Assembly (NCBI RefSeq): GCF_900112225.1
Contig: NZ_FOLD01000008.1
Coordinates: 1 to 64,000 of the forward strand
Length of the DNA: 64,000 nucleotides
Reading direction: 5' to 3'
Origin: Massilia yuzhufengensis
Lineage (GTDB): Bacteria; Pseudomonadota; Gammaproteobacteria; Burkholderiales; Burkholderiaceae_D
Part shown: positions 1 through 7,836 of the stretch, piece by piece
How positions within the stretch are numbered: position 1 is the first letter of the stretch
Layout of the letters: every line of letters starts with the position of its first letter
Notes under the pieces: generated by a model
The model's database searches: none
What the model saw: the letters and a program-made list of their open reading frames with translations, nothing else
What the model was told of the DNA's origin: nothing
Translations under genes and position numbers: made by a program

Positions 1-123
1 GGATATAGACAAGTCAGGAATACAGCTGCAAGTTTGTTGATACAGCTATCCCAAGAATAAAAAAACTACTTCTTCCAGATTCAGAGTTTTTGACCAGTTG
101 GTCAAAGACTCGTACAAGTCAAA
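1..123 (+). other. rRNA operon spacer before 5S rRNA
   Basis: This stretch directly precedes the 5S gene and reads as the 23S-5S internal transcribed spacer; no 23S 3' end is recognisable inside the window. A small hairpin at 89-106 (TTTGACC, loop AGTT, GGTCAAA) may be part of a processing stem. The assignment is inferred from position. Confidence 0.55.
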
Positions 124-238
124 GCCTGATGACCATAGCAAGTCGGTCCCACCCCTTCCCATCCCGAACAGGACTGTGAAACGACTTTGCGCCGATGATA
201 GTGCTGCAACCAGTGTGAAAGTAGGTTATCGTCAGGCT
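124..238 (+). rRNA. rrf: 5S ribosomal RNA
   Basis: The segment has the typical bacterial 5S layout. The 5' end (GCCTGATGACC) pairs with the 3' end (GGTTATCGTCAGGC), and the conserved internal tract CCCATCCCGAACAGGA is present. Length is about 115 nt, as expected. A strong factor-independent terminator follows within 15 nt, so this is the distal gene of an rRNA operon that lies mostly upstream of the window. End positions may be off by one or two bases. Confidence 0.95.
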
Positions 239-250
239 AGTTATAAGAAA

Positions 251-282
251 AAACCCGCAGAGTGATCTCTGCGGGTTTTTTT
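251..282 (+). terminator. rRNA operon terminator
   Basis: A perfect 9-bp stem CCCGCAGAG / CTCTGCGGG (254-262 and 267-275) with loop TGAT is preceded by an A-run and followed by seven T residues. It sits just downstream of the 5S gene and is a textbook intrinsic terminator. Confidence 0.92.
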
Positions 283-520
283 GCGTTTGTGTTTTGGGTA
301 TTCAGGCGTTATCGCATCAAGCGTGCGGTATCTCTGCTCGATGGAATTGGGGTGAACAATGCCAGTGGCATTGTTCACGCCTGCGCCGGAAGTCGTAGGC
401 GCCAGTGGCGCGTACGACGGTTCGGGGGGAGCCGGCCGGGAATCATGGTCTGGCCTGCACACCCAAGACCGTCGCACCCGCGAAGGCGGGTGCCCAAGTT
501 GACCTGGCTTTTTGCTGAAA
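283..520. repeat. non-coding gap with stacked palindromes
   Basis: No gene is supported between the 5S terminator and the DUF1840 gene. The gap holds three inverted repeats. One has 13-bp arms GTGAACAATGCCA / TGGCATTGTTCAC (352-378). One has 12-bp arms with one mismatch, GTCGTAGGCGCC / GGCGCGTACGAC (392-418). One is an 8-bp stem GCACCCGC / GCGGGTGC (474-493). The first two share the central core GCCAGTGGC, and similar units recur at 15955 and 31229, so this looks like a dispersed intergenic repeat family. Confidence 0.6.
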
Positions 521-545
521 CAAAAAAGCGGGGCTCACGCCCCGC
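521..545 (-). terminator. terminator of the DUF1840 gene
   Basis: Read on the minus strand, a 7-bp GC stem (GCGGGGC / GCCCCGC, 528-534 and 539-545, four-base loop) is followed by six T residues (the A-run at 522-527 on the plus strand). It starts 24 nt beyond the stop codon of the DUF1840 gene. Confidence 0.75.
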
Positions 546-569
546 CTCATCAGCGACAAAAAAGCGCGT

Positions 570-911
570 TCACACGCCCCAGAGGACGTCAGTCTGCTGA
601 TCCCGGGCCGAACGCAGCATCTCGAGCAGGGGATAGGCGCGGGTGGAGAAGGTCACCAGCTCGATGGGTTCGTGATCGTTATCCTCCACATCGCCATGGT
701 GCGCGTGCACATCGCGTTCGACTTGTTCCGACACCTGGTGCTTGCGGCTTTCTTCGATTTCGCCTTCGAGCAAAGCGACCGCCCGGGGTGCTTCTGCGGC
801 GGTGATGACGCCGCGTTCCATATCCTTGTTCAGCATGTCGAGGATGCGCTTGGCATGTTCCTGGTACATCAAGACTTCGGGATACGATTTACATTTGAAT
901 GTAATCAACAT
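570..911 (-). CDS. DUF1840 domain protein
   Basis: The 113-residue product starting MLITFK matches DUF1840, a small betaproteobacterial family of unknown function. Its hallmarks are the N-terminal MLITFKxK segment, the PEVLMYQEHAKRIL helix, the GVITAAEAxRAVALLE helix and a C-terminal segment ending near LLEMLRSA. A His/Asp/Glu-rich linker (about residues 60-75) separates the two halves. I chose the ATG at 911 because the family normally starts at this MLITF; an in-frame ATG at 923 would add four residues. The gene stands alone and has its own terminator. No function can be given. Confidence 0.8.
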   Translation of the reverse strand: MLITFKCKSYPEVLMYQEHAKRILDMLNKDMERGVITAAEAPRAVALLEGEIEESRKHQVSEQVERDVHAHHGDVEDNDHEPIELVTFSTRAYPLLEMLRSARDQQTDVLWGV

Positions 912-983
912 AGCTGTGCCCATTGATTTGTTAGTGACTAAACGATAACACGTCTTGGTAATGCGGTCACCCCGCGCACGCAC

Positions 984-2543
984 TCAAGGCCGCGACCGCC
1001 GCAACAACCAGGATACGAACAGTGTCAGGAATACGGCAATCGGTGCCACCACGCTTGCGGCCGTCTCCAGCTTCGACGGCGCAGCCGTCGTGGCGGTCAA
1101 GGTCCACGTCACCCCGCCCCATGCGAGGCTGTTGACCATCTCGAGGATCGAGGTGAGATAGTCGCTCCTGCCGCGCGCCAGGTAGTCGCTGCGCAAACCC
1201 GGCTGCGCGCACCAGTGGACGATCACGGCAGCGGCGCATACCGCGCCCGTCAGCGAAAGGCCGGCCAGCAGGGCCGTCGCCGGGGCGCGCATACCCAGCC
1301 ATGCCAATGGCGGCAGCACGATCCCCAGCGAAGGCAGCACAGCTGCGGCGAGCTTGGCGATGCGAACCGTCCATGGCCGCGCCGGCGCCATCATCAGAAG
1401 GTCGGGCGCGTCTTCGGCCGACACGGTGATCCATGCCAGCGAGGCGGTCAGCGAGCTGCATAGCAGCGTGAGCCCTGCTGCGAGCATCGGCAGCTGCACC
1501 TCGCTGCGCCGGAAGGCGATGAAGCACAGCGGCAGCAGGTAGATCAGCTGCAGCGCAACCTGCGAGATCAGGTGCGGGTCGCGCACGACCAGTCGCCATT
1601 CCTTGAGCAAGACCGTGGCGAACAGGCTGCGGCCAAACCGGTAGCGCACGCCGCCTGCGGGCCGGCGCGCAGCCCTGCCGGTCGATGCCGCCTGCTGTAG
1701 CCCGTGGACGAAGAAACGGTGCGTGCGTCCGGCGGTGAAAGCGAACGCCGCCAGCGCGACCAGTGCGATGCCCAGGGCGGGCAGGGGCTCGCCCAGCAGT
1801 GCGCGGCCGGGCAGCCACACCGGGCTTGCCGCGCCGAGCGCCCCGTTTGCCGCGAAAGCCTGCGCGAACGCCGCTGTGGCCCGGGCTTCCATCGACGACG
1901 AGAAATAATGAAACAGCTGCGACAGGAGGAACAGCGAGGCGCCGGCCAGCGCGCCGATGACTTGCGCGACGACGCGCGTGCGGCGCGCACCCAGCACCCG
2001 CACCAGGCCGAGCGTCATCAGCATGGCCGCGCAGGCGATGACGGTTGCGCTGCCCAGGATGACCGGATAGACCGCCAGCCAGCGCGCGTGGCCCAGCAAG
2101 GCGCCGGCGTGCGCGAATGGCGCCAGGAAGAACAGGTACATCACCGCGGTGCCTGCGGCGACGCTCGCAAGGCGCACCGTGAAGATGCTGCGCGAGGGCA
2201 GGGGCGAGGACAGCAGCAGGTCGAGGTCGCCGCGTTCGAACAGCACCATCACGCTCGACTTCAGGGCGGTCGAGAGCATGAAGGTCATGCAGCCGAACAG
2301 CAGCGCCGTCACCGCCACCAGCACGCGCGGGTCGGCCACGTCGATGCCGCCGGTGCGCTTGATGACGTAGTAGGCTACGCCGTGCAGCGCCAGCCACACC
2401 AGGGCCGCGGTGGCCAGCCCGGCGATACCGGGGCGCCGCTGGGGCTTGCCCGGCTTGCCCGGTTTGCCGGCCCCCGCGCTGTACCACAGCAGCTTGAGCT
2501 CGTGCCAGAACAGCCAGCGGATGCTGCCCGGTGGCGCGCTCAT
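984..2543 (-). CDS. ABC transporter permease (exporter type)
   Basis: This 519-residue polytopic membrane protein has many hydrophobic segments, starting near residues 40-60 (ATAALVWLALHGVAYYVI), and no periplasmic binding motif. It looks like the membrane half of an ABC exporter. Its ATG at 2543 overlaps the stop of the upstream ATPase gene (ATGA, 2540-2543), which shows translational coupling and makes the two proteins a likely pair. Longer reading of the frame upstream would run into the ATPase gene and is rejected. The substrate is unknown. Confidence 0.8.
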   Translation of the reverse strand: MSAPPGSIRWLFWHELKLLWYSAGAGKPGKPGKPQRRPGIAGLATAALVWLALHGVAYYVIKRTGGIDVADPRVLVAVTALLFGCMTFMLSTALKSSVMVLFERGDLDLLLSSPLPSRSIFTVRLASVAAGTAVMYLFFLAPFAHAGALLGHARWLAVYPVILGSATVIACAAMLMTLGLVRVLGARRTRVVAQVIGALAGASLFLLSQLFHYFSSSMEARATAAFAQAFAANGALGAASPVWLPGRALLGEPLPALGIALVALAAFAFTAGRTHRFFVHGLQQAASTGRAARRPAGGVRYRFGRSLFATVLLKEWRLVVRDPHLISQVALQLIYLLPLCFIAFRRSEVQLPMLAAGLTLLCSSLTASLAWITVSAEDAPDLLMMAPARPWTVRIAKLAAAVLPSLGIVLPPLAWLGMRAPATALLAGLSLTGAVCAAAVIVHWCAQPGLRSDYLARGRSDYLTSILEMVNSLAWGGVTWTLTATTAAPSKLETAASVVAPIAVFLTLFVSWLLRRSRP

Positions 2544-3280
2544 GGCTGCGCTGTCAGCTGCAGGAACACGTCTTCGAGGCTGGCGCCGCTGGTGCGCGCG
2601 CGCAGTTCGTCGAGCGTGCCCTCGGCGATCAGGCGGCCCTCCCGGATGATGCCGATGCGCTGCGCCAGGCGTTCCGCCACCTCCAGGATGTGGGTGGTCA
2701 GGATCACCGTGCCGCCCTTGGCGACGTGCGACAGCAGCAGGTCCTTGACCTGGCGCGCGGCGCCCGCATCCAGTCCGGTCAGCGGCTCGTCCAGGATCAG
2801 CAGTTCCGGGTCGTGGATCAAGGCCCCCGCCAGCGCCAGCTTCTGTTTCATCCCGCGCGAGAAGCCTTCGGTCAGTTCGTGCGCATGCGGGGCCAGGTCC
2901 AGCCAGTCGAGCAGCTCGCGTGCGCGCGCCTCGGCGGCGGCGGCCTCCACGCCCCACAGGCCGGCCACGAATTCGAGGTACTCGGTCGGCTTGAGCTTCC
3001 CGTACAACATGGGGTCGTCGGGGAGGTAGGCGATCCGGCGCTTGGCCTCGCGCGGCGCCTCGGCCAGGTCGATGCCGAGCACCTCGATGCGGCCGCTGTC
3101 CGGCGCCACCAGGCCGGCCACCATGCGCAGCGTCGTGGTCTTGCCGGCGCCGTTGGGACCGAGCAGCGCATACAGCTCGCCGCGCCGGACCGTCAGGTCC
3201 AGCTTGTCGACCGCCGGGCGGCCATAGGACTTGGACAGGCTGGCAGTGCGCAGCGCAGGGGAAAGGTCCTTGTCCATCAT
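2540..3280 (-). CDS. ABC transporter ATP-binding protein
   Basis: The 246-residue ATPase has a Walker A motif (GPNGAGKTTT, near residue 40), a Q-loop region (AYLPDDPMLYG), a signature motif in the variant form FSRGMKQK, and a Walker B motif (LLILDEPLTGLD). This combination is typical of ATPases that drive exporter-type ABC systems. The start overlaps the stop of the lipoprotein gene (3277-3280) and the stop overlaps the permease start, so the three genes form one operon. Expected role: coupling ATP hydrolysis to transport through the neighbouring permease. Confidence 0.9.
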   Translation of the reverse strand: MMDKDLSPALRTASLSKSYGRPAVDKLDLTVRRGELYALLGPNGAGKTTTLRMVAGLVAPDSGRIEVLGIDLAEAPREAKRRIAYLPDDPMLYGKLKPTEYLEFVAGLWGVEAAAAEARARELLDWLDLAPHAHELTEGFSRGMKQKLALAGALIHDPELLILDEPLTGLDAGAARQVKDLLLSHVAKGGTVILTTHILEVAERLAQRIGIIREGRLIAEGTLDELRARTSGASLEDVFLQLTAQP

Positions 3281-3771
3281 TGCGGCGCGAACGACGACAG
3301 GAACTGCTCGGTCTGTTCCGGCGGCATGGCGCCGGGCTTGCCCACCACGATCACCTGGTACACGCGCTCTCCCTTGGCGACAAAACGCCCTACCAGCCGC
3401 AGCGCGCCCTTGCCCTTGCCGGTCGCGTCGACGGCAAGGAGCGCCGCGCCCGGCTTGGCCTCCTCGCTGGCGCCGATATTGCGCAGCAGGGCCTGGCGCA
3501 TCGCGGGCAGGGTGGCCTGCGCCATGGCGGCATCGGGCGCCACCGCGGTGCCGACGGCGAAGGTCGTGCCTTCCACCTCGGCGGCCGTCATCGTCATGGC
3601 GACCCGGATCCCGCCAAGGTCGATGTCGCGCGTATGCGTCGCGGGCTTGGCAGGGAACAGCACCCTGAATGCGCCGTCAGGGCTGTTGTAGTCGCGCCAG
3701 TTGTAGGCCGGCGAACAGGCGGCCAGCGCCGCCGCCGACAGGGATACGAGGAGGAGTTGTTTGATCTGCAT
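3277..3771 (-). CDS. putative lipoprotein, first gene of ABC exporter operon
   Basis: The 164-residue product has a lipoprotein signal peptide: charged MQIK, a hydrophobic stretch, and lipobox LAAC with the Cys at residue 19. The mature part starts near WRDYNSPDGAFRVLFP, a pattern seen in small periplasmic proteins of unknown function. The gene overlaps the ATPase by four bases, so the lipoprotein may be an accessory part of the exporter, which is inference. The upstream gene yifB ends 54 nt before it on the same strand and may be co-transcribed. Confidence 0.7.
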   Translation of the reverse strand: MQIKQLLLVSLSAAALAACSPAYNWRDYNSPDGAFRVLFPAKPATHTRDIDLGGIRVAMTMTAAEVEGTTFAVGTAVAPDAAMAQATLPAMRQALLRNIGASEEAKPGAALLAVDATGKGKGALRLVGRFVAKGERVYQVIVVGKPGAMPPEQTEQFLSSFAPQ

Positions 3772-3825
3772 CCCCCGATGGTAGCAGGACGCGCTGCGAA
3801 CGCAACCACCATGCCGCGCGGGTAC

Positions 3826-5343
3826 TCAAGGCTCGCGCAGCGCGCGCCGGTACTGGATCGCTTCGGCGATATGCCTGGCCGCGACGCTGTCGGCGCCAGC
3901 CAGGTCGGCGATGGTGCGCGCCACCTTGAGCACGCGGTGGTAGGCGCGCGCCGACCACTGCAGCTGCTGCATCGCGGCGCGCAGCAGGCGCTCGCCGGCC
4001 GCATCGGGATGGCAGTAGCGGTCGATGTCGCGCGGCGCCAGGCGCTGGTTCGGCTTGCCCTGGCGCGCCAGCTGCAGCGCATGCGCCTGGGCCACACGCG
4101 CTGCGATCGCGCTGCTCGCTTCACCATCGGCCTGCGCGCCGATGCTCTCTGCCGGCATGGCCGCGACGCTGAGCTGGATGTCGATGCGGTCCAGCAGCGG
4201 CCCCGAAATGCGCCCCTGGTAGCGCTGCGCCGCCTCAGCCGTGCAGCGGCATTTGCCGGATGGGTGGCCGAGCCAGCCGCAGGGACAGGGGTTCATCGCC
4301 GCGATCAGCTGGAAGCGGGCCGGGAAGTCGGCCTGGTGGGCCGCGCGCGAGATCGTGATCTGGCCCGATTCGAGCGGCTCGCGCAGCACCTCGAGCACGC
4401 GGCGGTCGAACTCCGGCAACTCGTCGAGGAACAGCACCCCGTGGTGGGCCAGCGATACCTCGCCGGGACGCGGCAGGTTGCCGCCGCCGACCAGGGCCAC
4501 GCCCGACGTCGTATGGTGCGGGCTGCGAAAAGGGCGGCGCCGCCAGCGCTGCGGCGAGAAGCTGCCGGAAATCGACTGCACCGCGGCCGATTCCAGCGCT
4601 TCGTCTTCGCTCATCGGCGGCAGCAGGCCGGGAAAGCGCGAGGCCAGCATGCTCTTGCCCGCACCGGGCGGGCCCACCAGCAGCACCGAATGGGTGCCGG
4701 CGGCGGCCACTTCCAGTGCGCGCTTGGCCACCTGCTGGCCCTTGACTTCGGCGAAGTCCGGATAGTCGACCGGCGCCAGCGAGGGCAGGCCCTGGTGGCG
4801 CGCCAGCCGCGCATTGCCGGCGCCCTGCGCAAAGTGGGCGCAGACCTCGAGCAGCGTGCGCGCCGGGTAGATCGCGGCGTCGGTCACCAGTGCGGCTTCG
4901 TCGGCATTGGCAAGCGGCAGGATGAAGGCGCGCGCGCCGCCATCGGCCTGCCGGTGCATCGCGAAGGTCATGGCCAGCGCGCCGCGGATCGGCCGCAGCT
5001 CGCCGGATAGCGAGAGTTCACCGGCGAACTCGTAGTGCGCCAGCTGCTCGCCCGGGAGCTGCTGCGAGGCCGCCAGGATGCCGATCGCGATCGCCAGGTC
5101 GAAGCGGCCCGATTCCTTGGGCAGGTCGGCCGGCGCCAGGTTGACCGTGATGCGGCGCGGCGGAATGGTGAAGCCGGAATTCTGCAGGGCCGCGCGCACG
5201 CGGTCCTTCGCCTCGCGCACTTCGGCATCGGGCAGGCCCACAATGGTGAGGGCCGGCAGCCCGTTGGCAAGGTGGACTTCGACGCTGACGGCGGGCGCTT
5301 CCATGCCGGCCAGCGCGCGGCTGCGTAATACGGCCAGGCTCAT
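3826..5343 (-). CDS. yifB: YifB/ComM-like AAA+ ATPase (Mg-chelatase-like)
   Basis: The 505-residue protein has the three-part YifB/ComM layout: an N-terminal Lon-protease-like domain (LPALTIVGLPDAEVREAKDRV), a Mg-chelatase-like AAA+ core with Walker A (GPPGAGKSML) and Walker B (FLDELPEF), and a C-terminal helical lid. A CPCGW...CRC cysteine cluster is present, as is usual. ComM proteins are helicases that promote branch migration during natural transformation, so a DNA-uptake role is likely but not proven here. I chose ATG 5343 because the family begins MSLAVLRSRAL; upstream residues do not fit. Confidence 0.9.
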   Translation of the reverse strand: MSLAVLRSRALAGMEAPAVSVEVHLANGLPALTIVGLPDAEVREAKDRVRAALQNSGFTIPPRRITVNLAPADLPKESGRFDLAIAIGILAASQQLPGEQLAHYEFAGELSLSGELRPIRGALAMTFAMHRQADGGARAFILPLANADEAALVTDAAIYPARTLLEVCAHFAQGAGNARLARHQGLPSLAPVDYPDFAEVKGQQVAKRALEVAAAGTHSVLLVGPPGAGKSMLASRFPGLLPPMSEDEALESAAVQSISGSFSPQRWRRRPFRSPHHTTSGVALVGGGNLPRPGEVSLAHHGVLFLDELPEFDRRVLEVLREPLESGQITISRAAHQADFPARFQLIAAMNPCPCGWLGHPSGKCRCTAEAAQRYQGRISGPLLDRIDIQLSVAAMPAESIGAQADGEASSAIAARVAQAHALQLARQGKPNQRLAPRDIDRYCHPDAAGERLLRAAMQQLQWSARAYHRVLKVARTIADLAGADSVAARHIAEAIQYRRALREP

Positions 5344-5550
5344 AGGGATGCTTGGATTGATGAGGACCCGGCCGATGGTGCCAGTCATGCGAAACGCCTT
5401 GTTGAGCGCAACCAATGGTGAGCCAGCCAGGGCGAAAAAGCGGCGTTCGATCCCACAATCCCGCAATCGGCGACATCAGGCCTCCCCGATAACTTCGCGT
5501 CTGTACATTGACTTCAGGAACACCACTTAATCCACCTGAAGGAATCGCAG

Positions 5551-6249
5551 ATGCCATCGATCATGGACTTCCCGCTGCCGCAACTGCTCAATCTTGCCGC
5601 CCACATCGGCGCCGGCATCGCCGCGATCTGCCTCGGCATGGCCATGCTGGCCGGCGCCAAGGGTACGCCGACCCACCGCAGCCGGGGCAGGCTATTTGCC
5701 GCGCTGACCCTGGCCGTGTGCGGGACCGCGATCATCGGCAACGTATTCTTCCGCTTCGTCCCGGTGTTCGCGGTGCTGACCGTGCTGGTCACCTACCAGC
5801 TGCTCAGCGGCTGGCATGTCGTGTACACGAAAGCCGCCGGCCCGAACCGCTTCGACGCCTTGCTGGGCGTGTGCGCCGCAGCCTGGACGATCGGCCTGGT
5901 CCCGGTGCTGCTGGCGGCCGGCGACAAGGGCGGCGCGGCGCCGCCGGTCATCCACGCCTCGCTTGGCGCGCTGGCCTTCCTGCTTGCCTACGATGCGGCG
6001 CGCTGGTGCTTCCCCACGCGCTGGCATGCGTCGCTCTGGCGTGTGGAACACATCTACAAGCTGGTGGCCTCGCTGTTCGGCATGCTGTCGGCGGCGGTGG
6101 GCAACCTGGTGAGGGTGGGGCAACCCTGGTCGCAGCTGCTGCCTTCCGTGCTGGGCATGCTGGCCATAGCCCTCTTCATCTGGCGCGAGCTCCGCCTGCG
6201 CCGCCGGGCGGCGTCAGCTGGCGCCCACTGCGCGGTGGCCAGCGAGTAG
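5551..6249 (+). CDS. DUF2306-like multipass membrane protein
   Basis: The 232-residue protein contains about six to seven hydrophobic helices, with the first at residues 8-35. A THRSRGRLF motif follows helix 1 and resembles the HRxxGR motif of DUF2306 membrane proteins. A good ribosome binding site (GAAGGA) precedes the ATG by eight bases. The gene is divergent from yifB. Function is unknown; membership of the DUF2306 group is likely but not certain. Confidence 0.7.
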   Translation: MPSIMDFPLPQLLNLAAHIGAGIAAICLGMAMLAGAKGTPTHRSRGRLFAALTLAVCGTAIIGNVFFRFVPVFAVLTVLVTYQLLSGWHVVYTKAAGPNRFDALLGVCAAAWTIGLVPVLLAAGDKGGAAPPVIHASLGALAFLLAYDAARWCFPTRWHASLWRVEHIYKLVASLFGMLSAAVGNLVRVGQPWSQLLPSVLGMLAIALFIWRELRLRRRAASAGAHCAVASE

Positions 6250-6279
6250 AATCGATTCTTTTTTCCATCGGGGCCGTCC

Positions 6280-7419
6280 TTGCAAGCAGCGCATCACCCC
6301 GGCCGCGTTCCCGGCCTCGACCTGCTGCGCGCCATCGCGATCCTGTGGGTCATGGCCTACCACGTCACCAGCTACGGCGTGAAGCTGCCCGCGATCGCCG
6401 AAGTCGGCTGGATGGGCGTCGACCTGTTCTTCGTGCTCAGTGGCTACCTGATCGGCGGCCAGGTGTTCGCACAGTGCGCCAGCGCGGAAGGTCCGCGCTG
6501 GAAGGACTTCATGCTGCGGCGCGCACTGCGCGTGCTGCCGGCCTATCTCGCCGTGCTGGCACTGTACCTGTGGGTGCCGGGCTGGCGCGAAAGCGCCGGC
6601 ATGCAGCCGGCCTGGCAGTTCCTGAGCTTCACTGCGAATATCTTCCCGGATTACTTCAACAACCGCGCGTTCTCGCATGTGTGGTCGCTGTGCGTCGAAG
6701 AACACTTTTACCTGCTGCTGCCGCTGGCGGTCACGCTGCTGGCCTGGCGCCCGGCCGCATGGAAGCCGGTGGCGCTGGTGCTGGCGATCCTGGTGGGCGG
6801 CGTGCTGGCGCGCGCGCTGGCGTGGCAGCTGGAGGTCGCGCCCAACCTGCATATCAGCGGCGGCCGGGACGACTGGGTGCTGCGCTTCGTCGAGCATATC
6901 TACAACCCGACCTGGGCGCGTTTCGACGGCCTGCTGGCCGGCGTTGTGCTGGCGGCGCTGCGCCAGTTCCGGCCGGGTTGGTGGGCATGGATGACGGCGC
7001 GGGCTGCGTTATTCCTGGCCACCGGCCTGGCGATCACGGCGAGCACCACGCTGCTGCTGTTTGTCGGGCCGCCGCGCCTGGCCACCGCACTGGCCGGCTA
7101 TCCCCTGGTGGCGCTGGGCCTGGCCTGCATCCTGCTCGCCTTCGCCAGCCCGCAGTCGCCGCCGGGACGCCTGCGCATCCCCGGCGCGCGCCTGCTGGCC
7201 ACGCTCGCGTTCAGCCTTTACCTGACTCACAAGAGCGCCTACCACCTGGTGCGCACGCATGGCGAGTGGTCCGCCGGCGGGCCCGCCGCTCTGGTGGCCT
7301 ACGCCGGCGCTGCGCTGCTGATCGGCGCGCTGCTCCACCTCGCGGTGGAGCGTCCCGGCCTGCAGCTGCGCGCGCGCCTGTCCAGGCCGCGCCGCGCGCT
7401 GCGGCTTGAGGCGGCCTGA
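6280..7419 (+). CDS. acyltransferase family 3 membrane protein
   Basis: The 379-residue protein opens with the family signature PGLDLLRAIAILWVMAYH, including the catalytic-type His in the first helix, and the WMGVDLFFVLSGYLI motif. About ten hydrophobic segments follow, plus the conserved SLCVEEHFYLLLP. Such enzymes transfer acyl groups to membrane-exposed sugars, for example O-acetylation of lipopolysaccharide or exopolysaccharide; the acceptor is unknown. The start is a TTG at 6280, because no ATG lies upstream of the conserved N-terminus. It ends two bases before the convergent SirB2 gene. Confidence 0.88.
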   Translation: MQAAHHPGRVPGLDLLRAIAILWVMAYHVTSYGVKLPAIAEVGWMGVDLFFVLSGYLIGGQVFAQCASAEGPRWKDFMLRRALRVLPAYLAVLALYLWVPGWRESAGMQPAWQFLSFTANIFPDYFNNRAFSHVWSLCVEEHFYLLLPLAVTLLAWRPAAWKPVALVLAILVGGVLARALAWQLEVAPNLHISGGRDDWVLRFVEHIYNPTWARFDGLLAGVVLAALRQFRPGWWAWMTARAALFLATGLAITASTTLLLFVGPPRLATALAGYPLVALGLACILLAFASPQSPPGRLRIPGARLLATLAFSLYLTHKSAYHLVRTHGEWSAGGPAALVAYAGAALLIGALLHLAVERPGLQLRARLSRPRRALRLEAA

Positions 7420-7420
7420 A

Positions 7421-7801
7421 TCAGGGCACGAGCAGCGGGTTCTTCGTCACGGCGACCGCCACGATGTAGGCAAAGCAGGCCAGCGCGCCGAAGAAGGCGG
7501 CGGTGCGAACCTGCTGCGTGCGTCCGCGCTTGAGGGCGATCACACCCAGCACGATGTAGCCCACCAGTGCCACCAGCTTGGCGGTCAGCCACGGCGCCTG
7601 GCCCGGATACTGGCCGCTCACGACCACCAGGCCGATGGCGCTCACCAGCAGCAGCGTGTCGACGATGTGCGGCACGATCTTCACCCAGCGCGCCTGCAGG
7701 CGCTGCGAGCCGGACAGCATCCAGGTACCGCGGACCAGGAACAGCAGGCCACTGAGGATGGCGAACGTCATGTGGATGTGCTTGAGGGCGAAGTAATTCA
7801 T
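7421..7801 (-). CDS. SirB2 family membrane protein
   Basis: The 126-residue protein has four predicted helices and the SirB2 pattern. It begins MNYFALKHIHMTFAILSG, has a conserved KIVPHIVDTLLL segment and ends in a short hydrophobic tail. The family was named after a Salmonella invasion regulator locus, but its biochemical role is unknown. I took ATG 7801, which matches the family N-terminus; the frame extends 13 residues further without a conserved match. Confidence 0.85.
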   Translation of the reverse strand: MNYFALKHIHMTFAILSGLLFLVRGTWMLSGSQRLQARWVKIVPHIVDTLLLVSAIGLVVVSGQYPGQAPWLTAKLVALVGYIVLGVIALKRGRTQQVRTAAFFGALACFAYIVAVAVTKNPLLVP

Positions 7802-7836
7802 TGGCTGGCTTTCAGGGTAAAGGCCTGCAGTATGCC

